64,000 nt of DNA, taken from the NCBI GenBank assembly GCA_035503915.1, contig DATJSU010000022.1:248001-312000 (forward strand), read 5' to 3'. Positions 34,568 to 42,251 of the stretch are shown in pieces (position 1 is the stretch's first letter; the number at the start of each line of letters is the position of its first letter). The notes under the pieces are model-generated. The model was not told the origin of the DNA. It saw only the letters and a list, made by a program, of their open reading frames with translations, and ran no database searches. The stretch is from DATJMJ01 sp035503915. GTDB taxonomy: Bacteria > Actinomycetota > Acidimicrobiia > Acidimicrobiales > Palsa-688. The translations under genes were made by a program, and so were the position numbers.

Positions 34568-35791
34568 ATGAGCAGGTTCATGGTCGGGCGCCAGCCGATA
34601 TTCGATAACAAGCTGGATGTCCGGGGCTACGAGCTCCTCTTCCGCGACCCAGGGATGACGCTGCCGGGCGGAGACGCGATGACCGCTGACGTCTTGGTCC
34701 GTGCCGGACTCGACCTCGGCCTCGGCAACCTGGTGGGCAACAAGCTCGCCTTTGTCAATGCCACGCGGCCTTTCCTCGTCGGCGAGCAGGACATCCCGTT
34801 CCCGCCTGAACAAACCGTCATCGAGATCCTCGCGGGCGTAGCCCACGACGCTGAGGCCGTATCGGGCTGCCGGTGGCTCGTGTCCGAGGGTTACCGGCTC
34901 GCTTTTGACGACTACGACTGGAACGGGCCGGACGACCCGCTCCTCGAGTTTGTCTCGATAATCAAGCTCGATATCCAGTCCTTGAGCAAAGCCCAGCTCG
35001 AAACCGACGTCGAGAAGACCTCCGGGCGTGGCATCGAGCTCGTAGCCTTGAAGGTCGAGACCCAGGAGCAGTTGAAGTACTGCAAGGAGCTCGGCTTTGA
35101 CCTCTTCCAGGGCTACCTGCTGTCCCGTCCCGAGATCGTCGAGGGCACCGACCTCAGCCCGAGCAAGGCCACCTGCTTACGGGTGGTCAACGAGCTCTGC
35201 GACCCTTACGCGGACGCCCACGACATCCAGCACGTGGTCGAGATGGACCCCGCTCTCAGTTACCGCTTCCTCCGCCTGGCCGGGGAAGGCGCCGCTCGGG
35301 GCCTCTACCGCAAGATCAGCTCGGTCCGGGAAGGCGTCGTGCTCCTCGGGCGGCAAAAGATGCGGGCCTGGATAATGCTCATGCTCCTCGCCGGCACCAG
35401 CCATGCTGCCAGCGAGCAGCTCCGCATCGCCATGACGCGCGCCCGCATGAGCGAGCTCATGGGAGGGCGCCTGGCGCCTGAAACCGCCGACTCGGCGTTT
35501 ACCGTCGGCCTCGTCTCGGCTCTCGACCTCCTCCTCGGGGCCCCGCTCGGGAAGGTTGTGGCGAGCCTCAACCTGGCCGACGAGCTCGTTGACGCCCTCA
35601 TGGAGAGGGGTGGCCTCCTCGGCCGCATCCTGGCAGACGTCATGGCTTGGGAAATGGGGGGCTCAGAGCTGCGCTTGCGCTGCGGCCTCTCCCTCGGGAG
35701 CCTCGAGCGAAGCTATTTGGACGCCCTGGCTTGGTCCACCGAGATCTGCTCGCTGATGGAAGAAACAGAAGTCGTCGCCAGCTTGCGCTAG
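34568..35791 (+). CDS. Degenerate EAL plus HDOD signalling protein (YuxH type)
   Basis: The N-terminal 190 residues follow the EAL fold (FMVGRQPIFDNKLDVRGYELLFRD, LAFDDYDW, IIKLDIQS, FQGYLLSRPE). The signature reads YELL instead of EAL and several catalytic acidic residues are missing, so cyclic-di-GMP hydrolysis is unlikely. Residues 200-400 are an HDOD domain (VVEMDPALSYRFLRLAGEG, LGRQKMRAWIMLMLLAG), found in regulators of motility and biofilm. ATG 34568 has GGGAGG upstream. It sits between pilB and pilT, which suggests control of the motor pair; that is inference. Confidence 0.88.
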   Translation: MSRFMVGRQPIFDNKLDVRGYELLFRDPGMTLPGGDAMTADVLVRAGLDLGLGNLVGNKLAFVNATRPFLVGEQDIPFPPEQTVIEILAGVAHDAEAVSGCRWLVSEGYRLAFDDYDWNGPDDPLLEFVSIIKLDIQSLSKAQLETDVEKTSGRGIELVALKVETQEQLKYCKELGFDLFQGYLLSRPEIVEGTDLSPSKATCLRVVNELCDPYADAHDIQHVVEMDPALSYRFLRLAGEGAARGLYRKISSVREGVVLLGRQKMRAWIMLMLLAGTSHAASEQLRIAMTRARMSELMGGRLAPETADSAFTVGLVSALDLLLGAPLGKVVASLNLADELVDALMERGGLLGRILADVMAWEMGGSELRLRCGLSLGSLERSYLDALAWSTEICSLMEETEVVASLR

Positions 35792-35861
35792 CGGTCCTCC
35801 TTTCTTCACAACACCTCGCCCTCTTCTAAAGGGGGCGCCTGCGGCGGTCGAAAAGAAAGCG

Positions 35862-37409
35862 ATGCAGACTGCCTCGCGCAAGGTCGGCGAGTTCCTCGTC
35901 GAACGAAAAGTCCTCTCGAAGGACAACCTCGAGTACGCGCTCAGCAAAGAAGCTGAGACGGGCGTCCCCATGGCGAAGATCCTCGCGGGCGAAGGCCTCG
36001 TCAGTGAACGCGACCTCGTCGCGGCAGTTGCTGACCAGTTGAGGATGCCCTTCTGGGACCCCACCACGACGCCGGTTTCACCCTTGGTCGACGGCGTCAT
36101 CCCAGCCGACGTGGCCCGCAAGCACATGGTCGTCGGCGTGGGCCTGGACGGCGACTGCCTCCTGGTGGGCACCGACAACCCACTCGACGACGAGACCATG
36201 AAGGTCATCGGGCAGGTCACCGGGTGGAAAGTGAAGCCGTGCCTGGCCACCCGCGCCGACATCGAGGGTGCCATAACGGCGATGTACGGGCCCGGTCCGA
36301 GCTCTGGCGCGGCGATCTCGGACCTCAGCGACATCCCCAGGGCCCTCCACGTGAACCAGATGCTCGTGCAGCTGATCGAGATGCGAGGGTCTGACCTTCA
36401 CCTCTCGGCAGGTTTGCCACCGATGGTGCGCGTTGACGGCTCCCTCAGGGCGCTCGAGGATTTCGAGGTCCTCACTCCCTCGAAGATCCGCGACCTCATC
36501 TACGAGATCCTCTCCCAAAAAGTCCGGGAGAGGTTCGAGAACGACCTCGAGCTCGATACGTCCCATGTCGTGCCGGGTGTTGCCCGCTTCCGGCTCAATG
36601 TCTTCCAGCAGCGGGACTCCGTGGGCGCGGTCTTCCGCGCCATCCCCTTCGAGATCAAGACGCTGCAAGAGCTCGGGATCCCCGACCAGGTTGGGGAGTT
36701 CGCGGAGCTCCCCCGCGGCCTTGTGCTCGTGACTGGCCCGACGGGTAGTGGCAAGTCGACAACTCTCGCCGCACTGATCGACATAGTCAACCAAACGAAA
36801 AAGCTCCACATCATGTCGGTGGAAGACCCGATCGAGTACCTCCACGAGCACAAGATGTGCGTTGTCAACCAGCGCGAAGTCGGGGAGGACACCAAGGGCT
36901 TTGGTGAGGCCCTGAAACACGTCCTGCGCCAAGACCCCGACGTGATACTCATCGGTGAAATGCGCGACCTCGAGACCATCTCGACAGCCCTGACCGCCGC
37001 TGAGACAGGCCACCTCGTCTTCGCCACTTTGCACACCCAGGACGCGCCTCAGTCCATCGACCGCATAATCGACGTCTTCCCTGCCCACCAGCAGCAGCAG
37101 ATCCGCACACAGCTGGCGGTGACGGTCCAAGGGATCATGACCCAGCAGCTGCTCCCAAAGGCGAACGGCCAGGGGCGCGTCGTAGCCTGCGAAATACTCG
37201 TGGCCACGCCTGCGGTCCGAAACCTAATCCGGGAAGGCAAGACGCACCAGATATACAGCGCCATGCAGGCTGGGGCGAAACACGGCATGGTCACCATGGA
37301 CCAGACACTGGCGTCGCTTGTGCAAAAGGCACAGATTAGGCAAGAAGACGCTTTCGAGCGATGCGCGAACCCCGAGGACCTCCGCCGCCTCATCGAGGCG
37401 GCGGTCTGA
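35862..37409 (+). CDS. pilT: Type IV pilus retraction ATPase PilT with N-terminal MshEN-like domain
   Basis: PilT drives pilus retraction. The motor domain (about residues 155-515) has GSDLHLSAGLPPMVRVDG at its start, Walker A GPTGSGKSTT at about 292, VEDPIEYLH, Walker B QDPDVILIGEMRDLET, the His box ATLHTQDA, and the C-terminal AGAKHGMVTMDQTL. Most PilT proteins are about 350 residues; this one is 515 because of an N-terminal MshEN-like domain (KVGEFLVERKVLSKDNLEYAL, LAGEGLVSERDLVAAVADQL) usually seen on PilB/GspE/MshE. The start follows AAAAGAAAG. Without this domain the call PilT rather than PilB rests on the motor sequence and the absent zinc site. Confidence 0.9.
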   Translation: MQTASRKVGEFLVERKVLSKDNLEYALSKEAETGVPMAKILAGEGLVSERDLVAAVADQLRMPFWDPTTTPVSPLVDGVIPADVARKHMVVGVGLDGDCLLVGTDNPLDDETMKVIGQVTGWKVKPCLATRADIEGAITAMYGPGPSSGAAISDLSDIPRALHVNQMLVQLIEMRGSDLHLSAGLPPMVRVDGSLRALEDFEVLTPSKIRDLIYEILSQKVRERFENDLELDTSHVVPGVARFRLNVFQQRDSVGAVFRAIPFEIKTLQELGIPDQVGEFAELPRGLVLVTGPTGSGKSTTLAALIDIVNQTKKLHIMSVEDPIEYLHEHKMCVVNQREVGEDTKGFGEALKHVLRQDPDVILIGEMRDLETISTALTAAETGHLVFATLHTQDAPQSIDRIIDVFPAHQQQQIRTQLAVTVQGIMTQQLLPKANGQGRVVACEILVATPAVRNLIREGKTHQIYSAMQAGAKHGMVTMDQTLASLVQKAQIRQEDAFERCANPEDLRRLIEAAV

Positions 37410-37448
37410 GCGACCCATTTATGAAAGCGACGACTGGGGACTAGCACC

Positions 37449-38687
37449 ATGGCACAAATGACATTCGCGTACAAGGTCCGCGACCAAAAAGGTCAGGTAC
37501 TCGAGGGCACCCTCGATGCTGACAACCAGAGCCTCGTCGCCAACCGCCTCCGCCAGATGGGTTATACGCCGATCAACATCCAGGCCAAGACCCAAGGCGG
37601 GATGAACCGGGAGCTGCACATACCGGGTCTTGGCAACCGGGTCGGCCTGAAGCCGGTCGCTCTTTTCAGCCGCCAGTTCGCGACGCTCGTGAGCTCGGGC
37701 CTGACCCTCATCAGGTCCCTAACGATCCTCACGCAGCAGACCGAGAACCCGACGTTGGCCAAGGTCATTGCCGACGTGCGCTCGGAAGTCGAAAGAGGGA
37801 CCTCGCTATCGACGGCTCTTTCTTCGCACCCGAAGGTCTTCAACCGGCTTTTCATATCGATGGTCCGCGCTGGGGAAGCGAGCGGCGGCCTTGACCAGTC
37901 GCTCCTGGTGCTGGCCAACATGTTGGAAAAGCAAGCAGCTCTCCGCAGCAAGATCAAATCAGCGATGGCGTACCCTGTGGCGGTCCTCTGCCTCGTGCTG
38001 CTCATTGTTTCGGCGATCATCCTGTTCATTGTCCCGATATTCAAAGGGATCTACAAGAGCCTCGGCGGTACACTGCCGTACCCGACCCAACTGCTCATCT
38101 CCATATCAGACTTCGCTGTCAAGTTCGCCGTCCCGATCATCATTGTCGTGGTATTGGCCGCCATCGGGTTCCGGAAGTGGACCAGGACTCCCAACGGGAG
38201 AGTGCTCTGGCACACCACCCTCCTCAAGTTGCCGATCTTCGGGGGGCTGGTACGAAAGACCGCAGTTGCACGCTTCTGCTCGACGCTCTCGTCGCTGCTG
38301 AAAGCAGGGGTGCCGGTCCTCGAATCGCTGGAGATAGTAAAGGAGACGGCGAACAACGAGGTCGTTGCAAAAGCGGTAGATGCCATGAGCGAAGGTGTAC
38401 GTCGCGGGGAGCCGATGGCTTCACGGCTGGCAGACGAGCCAGTGTTCCCGCCCATGGTCTCGCAGATGATGGCCGTTGGGGAGGAGACCGGCTCGCTCGA
38501 CGCGATGCTCTCGCGCGCTGCCGGCTTCCTGGATGAGGAGATCGAGCGTCTCGTCGAGTCTCTCACGTCGCTCCTCGAGCCCATGCTGATCGTGGTCCTC
38601 GGCGGAGCGGTGGGGAGCATGGTTATATGCCTCTACCTGCCGATGTTCAAGGTTGACACGCTTGTCAACAACGGGTCCAACGGGTAG
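37449..38687 (+). CDS. pilC: Type IV pilus inner-membrane platform protein PilC
   Basis: PilC is the rotor-like platform that pilins join during extension and leave during retraction. The protein has two T2SSF domains (FSRQFATLVSSGLTLIRSLTIL and VARFCSTLSSLLKAGVPVLESLEIV), each followed by the conserved gly-glu region (AGEASGGLDQSL and VGEETGSLDAML), and three membrane helices, with the last near the C-terminus (EPMLIVVLGGAVGSMVICLYLPMF). The N-terminal FAYKVRDQKGQVLEGTLDA is typical. Length 412 is normal. It lies 39 bases after pilT. Confidence 0.96.
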   Translation: MAQMTFAYKVRDQKGQVLEGTLDADNQSLVANRLRQMGYTPINIQAKTQGGMNRELHIPGLGNRVGLKPVALFSRQFATLVSSGLTLIRSLTILTQQTENPTLAKVIADVRSEVERGTSLSTALSSHPKVFNRLFISMVRAGEASGGLDQSLLVLANMLEKQAALRSKIKSAMAYPVAVLCLVLLIVSAIILFIVPIFKGIYKSLGGTLPYPTQLLISISDFAVKFAVPIIIVVVLAAIGFRKWTRTPNGRVLWHTTLLKLPIFGGLVRKTAVARFCSTLSSLLKAGVPVLESLEIVKETANNEVVAKAVDAMSEGVRRGEPMASRLADEPVFPPMVSQMMAVGEETGSLDAMLSRAAGFLDEEIERLVESLTSLLEPMLIVVLGGAVGSMVICLYLPMFKVDTLVNNGSNG

Positions 38688-38963
38688 GGCGCGCGATCCT
38701 ACGCACGAACAGGCAAAGCGCGTAATGGCCGAAGAGCAAGCTAAAGCTAGGCCCGTCGGGGCCCGAAAACAAGATTAGCGAACAACTAAGCCGACCAAGC
38801 CCGAAGGTACGCCTAAGAAAGCCAAGCCAGCGGGAGAAGCGGCGTCGCGACAGCGAAGTGATCGGCAAACGGCATGGGGCACGGGCCTCCCGTGGGAGGT
38901 CAGGCCGCCGAGATGTGCCGGCAGCTCGCAACCAAACAATTGAACACTAAAGAAAGGAAACAA

Positions 38964-39572
38964 GTGCTCGAGCACCTGGACCAGCGGCGCCGTGACGACG
39001 AGGGCTTCACCCTTATCGAGCTCATGGTCGTCGTCCTCATCCTCGGCATCCTGATGGCGATCGCCATCCCAACGTTCCTCAGCACCACTAGTAGCGCAAA
39101 GAAGGTGGCAGCGGAGTCAAATGCCACCAACGCCCTCACCAGTGAGATCGCAAACTACTCCAGCAACGGGACCTTCCTGGGCAACCTCGACGGCGCCAAC
39201 CTGGACAGCGCGATCCCGTGGGGTACAGCTGCCGTTGTAACCGATGCTGCCCTTACGGTGCAAAACACAGTACAAGCCGTTGTAACCGCCACTACCCCCT
39301 CGGCTACCAGTACGTGGACTAACGCAAAAGGCCAGACCAGCATGGCCGTATTGCAGTTGGAGTCTCTTGGGACCAATAACGTTTGCTACGCAGTGCTGGA
39401 TGACCAGAGCGCTAACCCCCCTGTGGTTGCCTATATTGAAACGACAAACGGCTGCATAGGGGCGCAGACAGGGGATCCGTCAGCCTCTGCGACGCCTCCG
39501 ACGCTGGTTACAGGAAGCGCCTCGCAGCACGCCGAGACGACCTCGGGGACTACGTGGTACACGACCTTCTAA
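38964..39572 (+). CDS. pilA: Major type IV pilin PilA
   Basis: The prepilin has a short charged leader ending in Gly, then the processed N-terminus FTLIELMVVVLILGILMAIA with Glu at position 5, the classical class-III signal for prepilin peptidase. The mature part is about 185 residues, Thr/Ser/Ala-rich, with two cysteines (CYAVLDDQ and GCIGAQTG) that may form the C-terminal disulfide loop. GTG 38964 is preferred since AAAGGAAAC lies just upstream; the frame continues to 38874. The gene is preceded by 276 bp without a confident gene, lower in GC, which should carry its promoter, and is followed by strong hairpins. Confidence 0.93.
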   Translation: MLEHLDQRRRDDEGFTLIELMVVVLILGILMAIAIPTFLSTTSSAKKVAAESNATNALTSEIANYSSNGTFLGNLDGANLDSAIPWGTAAVVTDAALTVQNTVQAVVTATTPSATSTWTNAKGQTSMAVLQLESLGTNNVCYAVLDDQSANPPVVAYIETTNGCIGAQTGDPSASATPPTLVTGSASQHAETTSGTTWYTTF

Positions 39573-39597
39573 GCTCACCTCGAAGCAGATAAGAACG

Positions 39598-39629
39598 GAT
39601 AAGGGCCGGCTTGCAAGCCGGCCCTTATC
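39598..39629 (+). terminator. 32-bp perfect palindrome after pilA
   Basis: Positions 39598-39613 and 39614-39629 are exact reverse complements with no spacer, giving a stem of about 14 pairs with a 4-base loop. It starts 26 bases after the pilA stop. There is no T-run, so it may stop transcription with help or protect the 3' end of an abundant pilin mRNA. Confidence 0.7.
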
Positions 39630-39638
39630 GTGGTGGTG

Positions 39639-39666
39639 ACCCAGCCTGCGGTACGCAGGGCTGGGT
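39639..39666 (+). terminator. Second hairpin after pilA
   Basis: ACCCAGCCTGC and GCAGGGCTGGGT pair with one bulged base around a five-base loop, nine bases after the larger palindrome. Together the two likely separate pilin expression from pilMN downstream. The remaining 200 bases to 39869 show no gene. Confidence 0.55.
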
Positions 39667-39869
39667 CGCTAAGTTGAGCAACGCAAGCTCGTTGGCGTGA
39701 TAAATGAGACCGGGCCCGCGCCAGCCTAGGTGGGCCATCAAGGGAAAGAACGGTCTGGGAAGTTTTGAGCCGGCCGCTGTCATGCTTGGACGCCTTCGCG
39801 GGCTACAGCATGGGAAGCAGAGTGCCGAAGTAAGACGATGCTGGAACTTGTCACAACTGGACGGACGGA

Positions 39870-41540
39870 ATGGTGATGCCGAAAAAGGGAAGCATCGGGC
39901 TCGACATCGGGTCTTCGGCGGTGCGAGCCGCAGAAGTGGTCATCGACGGCGACAAGAAGGTCCTTCGTCGCTTCGCCCAGGTTGGTTTGCCAGCGGGTGC
40001 TGTTGTCGAGGGCGAGGTGCACGACGCCGCAGCGGTCACCGCGGCGATCCGGAAGCTGTGGGAACACGGCGGGTTCTCGGACAACCGGGTGGTGATGGGG
40101 CTGGGCAGCCAGCGAGCGATGGTGCGCCAAGTCGAGATGCCGGCACTGTCGGACGCCGAGCTACGATCCGCACTGCGGTTCAAGATCGGCGAGTTCTTGC
40201 CGATACCTGTCGAGCAGGCAATTGTGGACTTTGCACCAGTGCCTGGCCTCGGGGGAAGTGGCGATAGTCGTCGAGTGTTGCTGGTCGCAGCCCAGCGAGA
40301 AGTTGTTGTCGACGAGGTTGTGGCCGTGGAGGCCGCTGGCCTTCGTGTGAGGGCTGTTGACTGTTCGTCTCTTGCTCTGCTGAGGGCGGTCCGACCGAGC
40401 GATGAGGGGGGGGGCGGCGGCCTGGAAGCTGTCGTCGGGATCGGGGCAGAGCTGATTACTGTCGTAGTCAAGGAAGCAGGTGCTCCCCGGTTCGTGAGGA
40501 CGGTCGCGCATGCGACTCCAACAGGGCAACTGGGGGACGGGTCGGCTCCACGGCCTGGCACACCGCGGCGTCAAGTAAACCTGGGCCCCGGGCCCGCCGG
40601 TTCAGCTCTCGGTGTTGCGATCGCGCCTCGGATCGACGCGATTGTCAACGAGGTCCGCAGTTCTTTTGAGTACCTCCTTTCACAAAGTGGGAGCGCTAAG
40701 TTCGATAGGGTTCTAGTGACTGGCGGCGGGGCAATGACCGCAGGTGTCTTAGACGAGCTAAGTGCTGCCGTGGGCCTCCCCGTCCACCTGGCAGAACCCG
40801 CTGTGCAGGTGGAAGAGAAAGCGCTCGCTCTTGAGCCAGAACTGTTCAAAGAAGCGACGTACCGGTGGCTAACGGCGGTCGGCCTCGCTCTGTGGGGTAC
40901 CGACACCTACGGCAAGCCCACCCTGCTCCCGCCAGAAGTGACGGCGAAACACGACCGTAGACGGGCGATAGTGACAGCCGCGGGGGGCATGTGCGCCGTA
41001 ATGCTAGCGCTTGGGGTCGTTTCGGTTGGGAAGGTTCACTCTGCAAGCGACATAAGCAGCAAGATCAGGACCACCAATCTCCAGTCAGCGCAGCTGGAAC
41101 AAGAGATCGCGAAGTTGGGTTACGTTATGCAGGTCCCAAATGAGGTGCAGGCTCGGCGCGCGCTTGCCATTGAGGCTCTCAGCGGCGATATCGACTGGAT
41201 TGGGCTTTTGCAAAATATCGAACGAGTAGTTCCCTCCAATGTGTCATTAGAAAGCCTCACTCTCACCAAGACGGAAGCGGCCGCTGGCGCGCCAACCCCG
41301 GCCCCACAGTCCTCCGTGGCAATCGTTGGCACGGTGTCCATAGCGGCGCAGACCTCTGGTGGTGCCCGGGCGGTGTCCCAGTTCATAGAACGGTTCTCGC
41401 ACGACAAGGACCTCTTTGCGGTCTGGGTCTCGTCTACGACCACATTGGAGGGTAGTACGCAGATCCAGGCAACAGGCGAGTTGACAGGTGCTGTCTTGAA
41501 CAATCGCAGGACAACAGATCTACCGGGAGGCAGCGAGTGA
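39870..41540 (+). CDS. pilM: PilM-PilN fusion protein of the type IV pilus alignment complex
   Basis: Residues 1-345 are an actin-like PilM ATPase: IGLDIGSSAVRAAEVV at the start, QVEMPALSDAELRSALRFKI, IDAIVNEVRSSFEYLLSQ, and the phosphate/adenosine motif RVLVTGGGAMTAGV. At about residue 351 the chain runs without a break into LLPPEVTAKHDRRR, the usual PilN N-terminus, then a membrane helix (about 366-387), a coiled coil and an IDWIGLLQNIERVVPSNVSL domain, all PilN features. In most species PilM (cytoplasmic) binds the N-terminal tail of a separate PilN. The stop overlaps the pilO start by four bases. ATG 39876 is an alternative start. Confidence 0.9.
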   Translation: MVMPKKGSIGLDIGSSAVRAAEVVIDGDKKVLRRFAQVGLPAGAVVEGEVHDAAAVTAAIRKLWEHGGFSDNRVVMGLGSQRAMVRQVEMPALSDAELRSALRFKIGEFLPIPVEQAIVDFAPVPGLGGSGDSRRVLLVAAQREVVVDEVVAVEAAGLRVRAVDCSSLALLRAVRPSDEGGGGGLEAVVGIGAELITVVVKEAGAPRFVRTVAHATPTGQLGDGSAPRPGTPRRQVNLGPGPAGSALGVAIAPRIDAIVNEVRSSFEYLLSQSGSAKFDRVLVTGGGAMTAGVLDELSAAVGLPVHLAEPAVQVEEKALALEPELFKEATYRWLTAVGLALWGTDTYGKPTLLPPEVTAKHDRRRAIVTAAGGMCAVMLALGVVSVGKVHSASDISSKIRTTNLQSAQLEQEIAKLGYVMQVPNEVQARRALAIEALSGDIDWIGLLQNIERVVPSNVSLESLTLTKTEAAAGAPTPAPQSSVAIVGTVSIAAQTSGGARAVSQFIERFSHDKDLFAVWVSSTTTLEGSTQIQATGELTGAVLNNRRTTDLPGGSE

Positions 41541-42184
41541 CGCGGCGAATCTACATTGGAGCTCTGATCGTTGCCCTTCTCGTCGGTGTTGTGTGGTACG
41601 AGACGCTGTACCACTCCGAGAGGGCACATATTCGCTCTCTTCAGGCTCAGGAACAGACGGCGACCAACTCGCTGGCTTTGCTTCAGGCACACTACGTCTC
41701 CCTTGTGGCCAGCGAAAAGCGGCTCCCAGCAGAGCGCGTTGCCTTGGCAGATCTTCGTCAGCTGGTGCCCGATGGCCCGGAGCTCGACGATCTAGTCACG
41801 TCACTGTTTGGCATTGCCGCGAGGTCCGGGGTCATCTTGCAGTCAATCTCGTCTCCGCAACCTGAGGCATTTGTCGCAGCCGCGGCGGCTGCAGCTAGCG
41901 GTACCTCCTCCGGGGCATCTACTTCCAGCGGGCCTGCGGAATTGCAGCTCAGTCTTGGCGTAGAGGGCACTCCGGCTCAGATCACTCAGTTGTACAAGCT
42001 TCTCGATGCCGCTCCCAGGCTATTCGTGATCGACAACTTCGCTATCCCCGTAGCGAACGCTACCGGTGCCACCGCCAACAAAGGCGCGGGGCGGAAGCAG
42101 CCGTCAATTGGCGCTGTGGCAGTGACGGTCGACCTCCGAGCCTTCTACGCTTTGTCCACCGCAGACAACGCCGCATCGAACTGA
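41537..42184 (+). CDS. pilO: Type IV pilus alignment protein PilO
   Basis: The 215-residue protein has an N-terminal membrane helix (YIGALIVALLVGVVWYETLY), a coiled coil, and a ferredoxin-like PilO domain (LADLRQLVPDGPELDDLVTSLFGIAARSGV, then LQLSLGVEGTPAQITQLYKLLDAAPRLFVID). An Ala/Ser-rich loop of about 25 residues interrupts the domain. PilO pairs with PilN to link the cytoplasmic motor with the outside. The GTG at 41537 overlaps the pilMN stop. Confidence 0.88.
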   Translation: MTRRIYIGALIVALLVGVVWYETLYHSERAHIRSLQAQEQTATNSLALLQAHYVSLVASEKRLPAERVALADLRQLVPDGPELDDLVTSLFGIAARSGVILQSISSPQPEAFVAAAAAAASGTSSGASTSSGPAELQLSLGVEGTPAQITQLYKLLDAAPRLFVIDNFAIPVANATGATANKGAGRKQPSIGAVAVTVDLRAFYALSTADNAASN

Positions 42185-42251
42185 GCGGCGTCCCACGCGT
42201 CAGCTCGATGCAGCCAGACGTGAGCCAAGTTACGCAGAGCGAGCTTCGGTC

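Noticed and set aside
38724..38777. Short frame MAEEQAKARPVGARKQD between pilC and pilA
   Set aside because: Only 17 codons with no convincing ribosome-binding site; more likely part of the pilA upstream region.
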